Both the position numbers and the translations under genes were made by a program. The notes below the pieces were generated by a model. The model saw nothing but the letters and a program-made list of their open reading frames with translations. It was not told the DNA's origin and ran no database searches. Positions 1-5,922 of a stretch of DNA of 14,583 nt are shown here, in pieces; positions within the stretch are counted from its first letter, which is position 1; the number at the start of each line of letters is the position of its first letter. The DNA is from Chloroflexota bacterium (GTDB lineage Bacteria > Chloroflexota > Dehalococcoidia > UBA1151): assembly GCA_022561735.1 (NCBI GenBank), contig JADFQR010000004.1, positions 1 through 14,583 on the forward strand, read 5' to 3'.

Positions 1-520
1 CTTCAATTGCCAGGGACTGGATAGCCAGAAGGATCGAATGCTTGAAGGCAACACCCAAGCGCCCCGCTGCGAGTTCCGCGCCAGGCTGAATTAGCAGGTT
101 TTGAACGCGTCTACAGAATTCTCGTGCCATGTCAGGCTGAATCGCAGCGATCTTCTCAACCATTTCGAATCCCAGTGAGATTCTTGACCGCAGGTCAACT
201 ACCTCCTCCCATTTTCTGATGGCCTCGTGCCGTTTCTTGAAAAAAGTTTTTCTGGTTTCACGAAAGAGCTTTTCAAGCGCTTCGATATATTCTCTTTTGC
301 ATTCCTCTTTCTTTTTCCATTGCTCGGATCCTTCTTCATCGCCCACGTCATTCAGGCATGTCTGGTGTTGTTCTTTGATCGTATCGAGTTTATCTTTGGC
401 CGCCGGTTGGGCATTGGGATTAGAGGCATCGTATCCAAAATGTTGCAGCGTGATGTCGCGCAGGGCGACCGTTTCGCCGTATTCCTTTGTCAGGTTGCGG
501 GCCGAAAGGAGAGCAGGCAT
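1..520 (-). CDS. Partial ORF: ABC-ATPase-like N-terminus joined to unknown charged protein
   Basis: An uninterrupted minus-strand frame runs from an ATG at 520-518 off the left edge (about 173 codons seen, no stop). The first 26 or so residues read like the start of an ABC transporter ATPase: MPALLSARNLTKEYGETVAL, then RDITL, including an A-loop-type Tyr after LTK. The next element should be a Walker A P-loop, but none follows. From about position 443 the sequence becomes visibly more AT-rich and encodes a Lys/Glu-rich, probably helical stretch (residues about 55-110), then a more hydrophobic segment at the edge. I do not recognise this second part. No good ribosome binding site precedes the ATG. 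The amidohydrolase stop lies 64 bp upstream on the same strand. It could be a real fusion, a transporter gene cut by inserted DNA, or a chimeric assembly join. Coding is well supported; function is not. Confidence 0.6.
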   Translation of the reverse strand, partial: MPALLSARNLTKEYGETVALRDITLQHFGYDASNPNAQPAAKDKLDTIKEQHQTCLNDVGDEEGSEQWKKKEECKREYIEALEKLFRETRKTFFKKRHEAIRKWEEVVDLRSRISLGFEMVEKIAAIQPDMAREFCRRVQNLLIQPGAELAAGRLGVAFKHSILLAIQSLAIE

Positions 521-584
521 CCCGTGGACTCTAACGGCTCTTGCGCTGTGTGTCGCCGTCCACCGGGTGGCAAAGAGGCGCGAG

Positions 585-1451
585 CTACAGCCCGTAGAAC
601 CGCTCTGCGTTCCCGCCGAACACGGCGGCTCGTGCTTCATCCGAGATCGGTCCGAGCGCGTACTCGGCAGCCCGGAAAACCTGCTCGTAGGTTCCCGCCA
701 GCGTGCAGACGGGCCAGTCACTCCCGAACATCAGCCGGTCATAGCCGAACATCTCCACGACCCGGCTCACATACGGCGTGAGATGGTCCGGCTTCCAGCT
801 CGCGTGGTCCGCCTCGGTGACCATCCCGGATATCTTGCAGTACACGCCCGGGATGTCAGCCACGCGTCCCAGGTCTGATTCCCACGGCTCAAAAACGCCC
901 TCGGCAATCAGCGGTTTTGCGATGTGGTCCACGACGGTGCGGAGGTCGGGAATCGCGTCCAACAATCGCGGGATGTACTTGAGGTGTTGCGGGCGTGGCA
1001 GCAGATCGAACGGTATGTCCCGTTTTGCCAGTTCCCGAAGGCCGCGCAACACGTCCGGGCGCATGATCCAGCCGTCGTCCGGCTCGTCGTGCCAGATGTG
1101 CCGGACGCCCTTGAAGTGCGGGTCGCGCTGGAGTTCGTCGAGCGTACTGCCGACGCCCGGGTCTGACAGATCGACCCACGCAACGACCCCGGCGACGAAA
1201 TCGTTCTCGGCTGCTAGCTCAAGCAGCCAGTGCGCCTCTTCAAGCGAGGAATGCGCCTGGACGATGACGGTCCGCTCCACGCCGACGCCATCGATCAGCG
1301 GCTTCAGATCGGACGGCAGGCGGTTCTGCCGCAGGACGTTGTCGCCCGGCGGCATCCAATCGTAATCAAGCCTCGACAGGTCCCAGAAGTGGTGGTGGCT
1401 GTCTACGACGAACGCCAAAGGTCGTTCTCCCGATTGATCATCACCGTTCAC
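585..1451 (-). CDS. Amidohydrolase family (COG3618, lactonase-like) metal-dependent hydrolase
   Basis: This 288-residue TIM-barrel hydrolase belongs to the amidohydrolase-2 / COG3618 group, which includes L-fuconolactonase, L-rhamnonolactonase and 4-sulfomuconolactone hydrolase. Visible landmarks are the N-terminal HxH metal site in DSHHHFW (His19, His21), QAH at 65-67, VDHIAKP (His176), CKISG at 205-209 and the C-terminal GSDWP with the catalytic Asp245. Length is normal for the family, so the gene looks intact. The start is a GTG at 1451; no ATG fits upstream and the Shine-Dalgarno is weak. It is probably cytoplasmic (no signal peptide) and likely opens a sugar lactone or related ester ring, but the substrate cannot be read from sequence. 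The upstream minus-strand gene is a beta-propeller protein separated by a repeat-rich gap, so co-transcription is uncertain. Confidence 0.9.
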   Translation of the reverse strand: MNGDDQSGERPLAFVVDSHHHFWDLSRLDYDWMPPGDNVLRQNRLPSDLKPLIDGVGVERTVIVQAHSSLEEAHWLLELAAENDFVAGVVAWVDLSDPGVGSTLDELQRDPHFKGVRHIWHDEPDDGWIMRPDVLRGLRELAKRDIPFDLLPRPQHLKYIPRLLDAIPDLRTVVDHIAKPLIAEGVFEPWESDLGRVADIPGVYCKISGMVTEADHASWKPDHLTPYVSRVVEMFGYDRLMFGSDWPVCTLAGTYEQVFRAAEYALGPISDEARAAVFGGNAERFYGL

Positions 1452-1483
1452 ATGAGCCCGAGGACGGCGCCAGCCCCCTCAAA

Positions 1484-1532
1484 ACGTTCACGCTCCATCG
1501 CGCCGGCCCTTCGAGGGCCTCAGGGCACGGAT
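1484..1532 (+). repeat. Repeat A, copy 1 (49 bp)
   Basis: First of two full-length copies; it matches the copy at 1678-1726 at 42 of 49 positions without gaps. The best conserved core is CCCTTCGAGGGCCTCAGGG, a weak inverted repeat. Shorter copies of the core occur at 7687-7712, 8814-8842 and 10019-10044, the last three inside coding sequence. Confidence 0.85.
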
Positions 1533-1608
1533 GAGGCGGCATCTCATCGTAGGGGCTCATGCAGAATGTGTCTCAGAAGTTGCAGTCCGGCGTCGCCGTA
1601 CGATGGGA

Positions 1609-1650
1609 CTTCTCCCTCACCCCCCCTCCCGCTGGGAGAGGGGGGGGTTG
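1609..1650 (+). repeat. Repeat B, copy 1: C-rich/G-rich hairpin repeat
   Basis: The segment starts CTTCTCCCTCACCC and continues to a CTCCC-GCT-GGGAG hairpin followed by a G run. It shares its layout with 9766-9809, and ACGATGGGACTTCTCCCTCA (1600-1619) matches 8884-8903 at 18 of 20 positions. The hairpin could end minus-strand transcription from the propeller gene, but there is no clean T tract. Confidence 0.75.
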
Positions 1651-1677
1651 AGACATGCTCCATTTACCCGTCCCCAC

Positions 1678-1726
1678 ACGTTGACGCTCCACTACGACGG
1701 CCCTTCGAGGACCTCAGGACACGGAT
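1678..1726 (+). repeat. Repeat A, copy 2 (49 bp)
   Basis: Second full-length copy of repeat A, direct orientation, 194 bp after copy 1. The homology covers the ACGTT.ACGCTCCA lead-in as well as the CCCTTCGAGG core, which fixes the unit at about 49 bp rather than the core alone. Confidence 0.85.
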
Positions 1727-1771
1727 CCGAGAGCCTCCTGAACGGATCTACGGCGGCGTCGGATTTCGCGA

Positions 1772-2476
1772 TTAGCTGACCTTGATGCGGCCGATCTCCG
1801 GGCCGTGCCTTACCGGGTCATCGTGGCCTGCGCCGATCATCATGGCGTCTGAATACCACAGCTCGCCGTCCCTGATCGAGAGGCCGTGCGGCGCCGGGGA
1901 GTCTTCACCGAACACGATCCTGTCCAGCTCCTCCCCGGACTCGACTCCGTACTTAATGATCACCTGGTCCGTTGTGTGGGCGCACCAGATTCCGTCCCCG
2001 TCCCGCGCCAGACCGTGCAGGCGCTCTGTTGGGACTTCAAATGTCTCCAGTATCTTCATGTCGTCAGACGGGTCGCAGATGTGGATAGCCTTGGGTTTGA
2101 ACGCCGTCACCCAGAGCTTGCCGTCATCCCACTCAAGCCCGTGGATGCCGCCGCCGTCCGGGGTTCTCCAGCGGTTGACGAACGCCCCCGTCTGGAGATT
2201 TAGCTGGTAGATCCAGCCGATGTGAGTATCGCTGGGACGGTGATCCCTGAACCTTGTCTCACCGTTAGAAGCGGTCCACAGGAAGCCGCCGCCAACCGTT
2301 ATGCCGGACCCGTTCTCTGTCGGCGTGTCGATGACCCGTGTCACGTACCCCTCGGTGTTCATCACGTACACCTGGTCCGTCTGCTGGTCCATGACGTATA
2401 GCTCATCTTCGAACCACTGGAGGCCGTTCGGCATCCTGCAGGGGGGATCGTACGTGGGAGAGGTTGTGACGGCCAA
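1772..2476 (-). CDS. Beta-propeller protein (SMP-30/Vgb/NHL-like fold), function unknown
   Basis: A 234-residue protein made of repeating propeller-blade motifs: PNGLQWFEDELYVMD near residue 15, GGGFLWTASN, IHGLEWDDGKLWVTA, LHGLARDGDGIWCAH and PHGLSIRDGELWYSD near the C-terminus. The recurring HGL-x(4)-G-x-LW pattern is typical of propellers related to SMP-30, virginiamycin B lyase and NHL proteins. I cannot assign an enzyme activity; it may be a lactonase-like or binding protein. There is no signal peptide. The start is a TTG at 2476: a GAGGAG Shine-Dalgarno (plus-strand 2484-2489) sits 7 nt upstream, and the frame has a stop shortly before. The next ATG, 14 codons in, would remove part of the first blade. 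It is shorter than a typical six-bladed propeller (about 280-300 residues), so it may have fewer blades. Confidence 0.82.
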   Translation of the reverse strand: MAVTTSPTYDPPCRMPNGLQWFEDELYVMDQQTDQVYVMNTEGYVTRVIDTPTENGSGITVGGGFLWTASNGETRFRDHRPSDTHIGWIYQLNLQTGAFVNRWRTPDGGGIHGLEWDDGKLWVTAFKPKAIHICDPSDDMKILETFEVPTERLHGLARDGDGIWCAHTTDQVIIKYGVESGEELDRIVFGEDSPAPHGLSIRDGELWYSDAMMIGAGHDDPVRHGPEIGRIKVS

Positions 2477-2483
2477 CGTAATG

Positions 2484-2489
2484 CTCCTC
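2484..2489 (-). promoter_or_regulatory. Shine-Dalgarno deciding the TTG start of the propeller gene
   Basis: On the minus strand this reads GAGGAG, 7 nt before the TTG at 2476-2474. It is a strong site at good spacing and the main reason to accept the non-ATG start. Confidence 0.7.
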
Positions 2490-2963
2490 GACCAGATGAT
2501 TTGAACTCACTTTAACGCCCGCAATCACAGGGACACAGAGGTCCGGCGAAAGGTCAGCGCGGCGGCAATAATGGTCCGGGCGCGCGCAAGCGTCAAGCCA
2601 GTTACGGGGTTTATCGTGGCGACCGTTTTTAATACCCCTCAGGCAGTTTCCCGGAGTGGGAGACAGCGGCACATGGCGAGTTCACACCTCGCTTGAGCCG
2701 GCCGTCTGGCGGGTTCCGAAGTTGATTGCGGCATCAGCCACGCCCGAACACCCAGTCGCCTGAGACGAACTCCCGCTGCGGCCAGGCCGGATGGGAGTAC
2801 CATATGAGTCAGGGTCGGATCTGATTATTTACTTTTGACACACGGGTCCACGTCGATCTTCCCCAGCGCGCAAGCGCCTTTATATTTCGCTGCGACCGAC
2901 CATGCCGGGCATACGCCCGCCATTCACTTCCGGAATTGCCGGACCGCACGTGGGCCCCGTACC
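2490..2963. other. Intergenic region between divergent genes
   Basis: About 470 bp between the minus-strand propeller gene and the plus-strand NYN gene. It should hold both divergent promoters. I see no RNA gene, strong hairpin or convincing paired -35/-10 boxes. A frame is open from 2902 to the NYN gene, but codons upstream of 2974 look like read-through of non-coding DNA. Confidence 0.5.
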
Positions 2964-2968
2964 GGAGG
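2964..2968 (+). promoter_or_regulatory. Shine-Dalgarno deciding the NYN gene start
   Basis: GGAGG, 5 nt before the ATG at 2974. No comparable site precedes the in-frame ATG at 2902, so 2974 is preferred. Confidence 0.7.
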
Positions 2969-2973
2969 CATTG

Positions 2974-4143
2974 ATGCCGTCAACGGCCACGTCTCCTGAC
3001 GAGTTGCGCCATGAAAGAGTCATGGTGTTCATCGACGGGAGCAACCTTTACCACGTCCTCGGCGAAGTCTGCGGACGCCACGATCTGCACTTTGGCAAGT
3101 TTGCCGAGAAGATCGCCGGCGGCCGAAAGCTGGTGCGGACGTACTACTACAACATTCGCCAGGATTCTGAACGGGATCCCAACATCGCCACGGAGCAGGG
3201 CAAGTTCCTGCAGACGATGTACGACACGCCGTACCTTGAGGTCCGCATGGGCGTCTCAAAGAGGCACGGCGAGACGATGGTCGAAAAGGGCGTGGACGTG
3301 TACATGGCCACGGACCTCGTGGCCTTCGCGTTCATGGACCTTTACGACACGGCGATCGTCGTCAGCGGTGACGGCGACTTTTTCCCGGCGATTCAAACCG
3401 CCAAGAACCAGGGCAAGCACATCGAAGTCGCAGCGTTCGACAACAACCTGTCGAGCGAAGCGGCCAACGTGACGGACATCGTCATCAAGCTGAACAAGAC
3501 CTACTTCACCGGCCTGTGGTCTGACCGCAGGCGAAGGGTCGATGGTCCGGCAAGCTCTGCGAGTTCTGTGAGACGGTCACGCTCCACACGGGCGCCGCGG
3601 GACAACAGGGACGCCCGGGACACCGGCAGCTCGGACAGGGACAGGACCGGCTCGGACAGGACCACTGGGACACCCGCGAACGGGGAAGAGTCAACCTCCA
3701 ATGGCGGCAATGGCGGCAATGGCGGAACCCGCCGGGTCACGCGCCGCAGGTCAACCACGACGCGCCGACGCACTCCCATACGCCGAACCGCCGTCGAGGC
3801 GCCCGAGGCGCCCGTGATGAACGCCGAGTCGACGCCGGATTCCGCCCCGGAGCCTACCCGGCGTCGTTCACCGGCGCGGTCTTCAGATCGGCCGGAGGAC
3901 CGTGATCGTGCCCCGGAACCTGACGTGGCCGCGGCAACAAACGGCGGTGGCGCTTCTGAAGCAGAATCAGAATCCCGCACGCCGATCCGCCGCACGCCGG
4001 CGCGCCGGCGCGTGGGCTCACGGTCATCCAGTAACGGGAACGGGAACGGGAACGGTGACGGCTCGACGCCTACGCCGCCTCGCCCGCCCGCCATGCGGAG
4101 GCGAGCCACGTCAGATAACGGTGACGACGGGCCGGCCAACTGA
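2974..4143 (+). CDS. NYN-domain (LabA/DUF88, PIN-like) protein with basic low-complexity tail
   Basis: A 389-residue two-part protein. Residues about 15-182 form a NYN domain, a PIN-like fold usually linked to RNA cleavage. Visible acidic residues include Asp21 in VFIDGSNLY, Asp108 in KGVDVYMATD (with Asp114), and Asp133/Asp135 in VVSGDGDFFPAI. The hydrophobic strand after it (IEVAAFD) also fits the fold. All the expected acidic positions are present, so activity is plausible. Residues 183-389 are low complexity, rich in Arg, Ser, Thr, Pro, Gly and Asn. They include NGGNGGNGG, an NG run and two TPIRRT motifs, and are probably disordered and nucleic-acid binding. An in-frame ATG at 2902 would add 24 residues without family features. 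No partner gene is adjacent; a strong hairpin follows the stop. Confidence 0.88.
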   Translation: MPSTATSPDELRHERVMVFIDGSNLYHVLGEVCGRHDLHFGKFAEKIAGGRKLVRTYYYNIRQDSERDPNIATEQGKFLQTMYDTPYLEVRMGVSKRHGETMVEKGVDVYMATDLVAFAFMDLYDTAIVVSGDGDFFPAIQTAKNQGKHIEVAAFDNNLSSEAANVTDIVIKLNKTYFTGLWSDRRRRVDGPASSASSVRRSRSTRAPRDNRDARDTGSSDRDRTGSDRTTGTPANGEESTSNGGNGGNGGTRRVTRRRSTTTRRRTPIRRTAVEAPEAPVMNAESTPDSAPEPTRRRSPARSSDRPEDRDRAPEPDVAAATNGGGASEAESESRTPIRRTPARRRVGSRSSSNGNGNGNGDGSTPTPPRPPAMRRRATSDNGDDGPAN

Positions 4144-4163
4144 GATCGAACCTGCTAAAAGGC

Positions 4164-4196
4164 GTTGAAGCGGGGTTTAATCAACCCCGCTTCAAC
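4164..4196 (+). terminator. Perfect 14-bp hairpin after the NYN gene
   Basis: GTTGAAGCGGGGTT and AACCCCGCTTCAAC pair perfectly around a TAATC loop, 20 bp after the NYN stop. Plus-strand T content after the stem is poor (a TTTT appears only at 4206), so it may be a weak or leaky terminator, or part of the leader of the next gene. Part of its right arm is repeated at 4210-4219. Confidence 0.7.
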
Positions 4197-4245
4197 TAAA
4201 CGCAGTTTTCCGCTTCAACAAGGGAAGTTGGGAGATGGCGTTTAG
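4196..4245 (+). promoter_or_regulatory. Possible structured leader of the MFS gene
   Basis: CTAAACGC (4196-4203) is an exact inverted match to GCGTTTAG (4238-4245), which directly abuts the MFS start codon. The enclosed loop contains CCGCTTCAAC (4210-4219), a second copy of the right arm of the upstream hairpin, and the GGGAG ribosome binding site (4230-4234, 11 nt before the ATG). The left hairpin arm could pair with either copy, so alternative folds are possible. Seen in sequence; a regulatory role is inferred. Confidence 0.4.
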
Positions 4246-5592
4246 ATGGGTTCTGACGGTACGGACGGGGACGTTGGCGCCGGGCGTTCTACCGCATATA
4301 TCCCGCGCCAGATGGCGGCTGTCGTCCTTCCGACCACGGCCGTCATCATGGGCGATTCGCTCATCTACATCGTCCTCCCGGCGAGCATCGCAGAATTTGG
4401 CCTGACCGACTCGTTCGGCGTTTCCCCGGCGGTCTGGATCGGGCTGGCGCTGAGTATCAACCGGCTGGTCCGTCTCGTCGGCAATTCACTCGCCGCGGCG
4501 TCGTTCCATCGATTCGGGTTCAAAGCGCCGTTCGTGACCGCCGTGATCGTCGGCGGCCTGACGACTCTTGTGTACGCGTTCAGCCGGGGCGCGCCCCTGC
4601 TGCTAGCGGCGCGTGCGCTATGGGGCCTCAGCTACTCCCATCTGCGGCTCGGGGCGTACCTGACCGCCTTCGAGATCGGCGATTCCCGTAGCCGTGGGCG
4701 GCTTATCGGTTTTTTCAACGCCGGCCAGCGTGCTGGCAGCTTCATCGCAGTGACCGCCGGGGCCGCTCTTGCGGACGCCGCCGGGAGAGGCGTGGCCTTC
4801 ACGGTGCTTGCCGCGCTCGGGGTGATCGGCATGTTGATTGCCTTCACCGCTCCAAATTTCAAGATAGCCCGGTTCCCGGCCTTCCCGACCGGGGCGGCGA
4901 CAAGCCTGCCGCCACGAACAGGATTGCGGGAACGGACGTGGAGTCTGCTCGTCTCGCCACTTCCGGAAAGCGCTCGCGCCATCCGGAGACGACTGCTGGC
5001 AATCAACTACCTGCGCTTCAGCGTTGCGTTCGCCGCAAACGGTCTCGTCATCGCAACGATCTCGCCATTCCTCGCCGACCTGTACGGCGAACAGGCGACG
5101 ATATTCGGCGTCTCGATCGGCATCGTCACGCTTGCCGGATTCCTGGTCGGGGTTCGCTGGTTCGGCGACCTGGCGCTCGCTGTACCGATGGGGCACCTGT
5201 CTGACGTGTGGGGACGCCGGCGAACGGTGATGATCGGGTCCGCCCTGACCCTGGCGGCGATGCTCGTCGTGGGGTTGGCGACGCAGGCAGAGGTTATCGT
5301 GGCGGCCCTGCCACTGCTGCTGATAACCGGCTCGCTGCTGGCCGTGGCGCTGGACGTATCCGCAGGCGACGCCGTGCCCGACGAGGCGCGCGCCGGCTCG
5401 ATGGCGCGCTATACGACGTGGCTGGACATGGGGTCTGCAATGGGTCCAATCGCCGGGTTCCTTATAGCGGACGCGTTTGGATTCCAGGCCGGGTTCCAGA
5501 TCGCCACCGTCCTCCTGGTGACCGGCGCCGCCGGGTATGTGCTGGCGACGCGAACCAGGGCGGCGGGATCCGACTCGTTGCAACGGCGGTAA
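4246..5592 (+). CDS. Major facilitator superfamily transporter
   Basis: A 448-residue integral membrane protein whose long hydrophobic segments are consistent with about 12 membrane helices. The loop GHLSDVWGRRRTVM at about residue 315 is the classical MFS motif A, here in the second half of the protein. The equivalent first-half loop (about residues 75-95, SFHRFGFKAP) is degenerate. Gly/Ala-rich helices and the interior GS.MGPIAGF motif near the C-terminus also fit drug/metabolite:H+ antiporters of the DHA type. Substrate unknown. The ATG at 4246 is the first start; the N-terminal 20 residues are a hydrophilic cytoplasmic lead. It is transcribed in the same direction as the ABC exporter 330 bp downstream, so both may serve efflux. 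Confidence 0.92.
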   Translation: MGSDGTDGDVGAGRSTAYIPRQMAAVVLPTTAVIMGDSLIYIVLPASIAEFGLTDSFGVSPAVWIGLALSINRLVRLVGNSLAAASFHRFGFKAPFVTAVIVGGLTTLVYAFSRGAPLLLAARALWGLSYSHLRLGAYLTAFEIGDSRSRGRLIGFFNAGQRAGSFIAVTAGAALADAAGRGVAFTVLAALGVIGMLIAFTAPNFKIARFPAFPTGAATSLPPRTGLRERTWSLLVSPLPESARAIRRRLLAINYLRFSVAFAANGLVIATISPFLADLYGEQATIFGVSIGIVTLAGFLVGVRWFGDLALAVPMGHLSDVWGRRRTVMIGSALTLAAMLVVGLATQAEVIVAALPLLLITGSLLAVALDVSAGDAVPDEARAGSMARYTTWLDMGSAMGPIAGFLIADAFGFQAGFQIATVLLVTGAAGYVLATRTRAAGSDSLQRR

Positions 5593-5922
5593 CCCGTCCG
5601 GTCGTTGCGCCGTAGCGGCGGTCAGCCGGTCGACTCTCACAGCAGCGGCGCGACACGCCTCCAATCCCCTCCCACTCACGGACGAGGCTTCCGGTGCAGT
5701 CCTCATGAATAAGGGCTGGTTACCGCAACACACGTGCACCCACATACCACGGCGCCACATTCCGGCCTACCGCCCTCCGGCGCCGGTGGGAACGGCCGGT
5801 TGTCCCTCGGCATAGCCCACCGGCTGACCGGGTGCGTCTACAATCTCCGGGTCCCGACCAGACAGTTAACCGGGGCGTGATGTCGTCATTCCCACGATTC
5901 CCGGAGACGTTTTAACCCCCGT
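5593..5922. other. Intergenic region upstream of the ABC exporter
   Basis: 330 bp without a supported gene, RNA or repeat. It ends directly at the ABC start codon. The only purine-rich stretch, GGAG at 5903-5906, lies 16 nt before the ATG and is too far for normal spacing. No clear promoter boxes were seen. Confidence 0.5.

Larger units (their letters stand above)
1452..1771. other. Repeat-rich intergenic region
   Basis: No convincing gene lies between the amidohydrolase and the propeller gene. The gap is largely two copies of a 49-bp repeat (1484-1532, 1678-1726) and a C/G-rich hairpin repeat (1609-1650). On the minus strand it would sit downstream of the propeller gene and upstream of the amidohydrolase. 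Confidence 0.75.

Noticed and set aside
219..878. Two overlapping plus-strand frames at the left end
   Set aside because: They lie antisense to the partial minus-strand frame and the end of the amidohydrolase; their translations are low in family-like features and they straddle the composition change.
2835..2886. TTGACA at 2835 and TATATT at 2881 as a promoter
   Set aside because: They are 40 bp apart, far from the 16-18 bp needed for sigma-70-type spacing.
3700..3726. GGCAAT units as a CRISPR-like array
   Set aside because: It is a coding microsatellite without spacers. No CRISPR array or tRNA gene was seen anywhere in the window.
3501..4139. 212-residue minus-strand frame opposite the NYN tail
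   Set aside because: It mirrors the repetitive tail; the NYN frame is continuous with a recognised domain.
4618..5760. 380-residue minus-strand frame opposite the MFS gene
   Set aside because: Composition is that of an antisense shadow in GC-rich DNA (His/Arg/Gln/Pro rich) and it covers a clear transporter gene.
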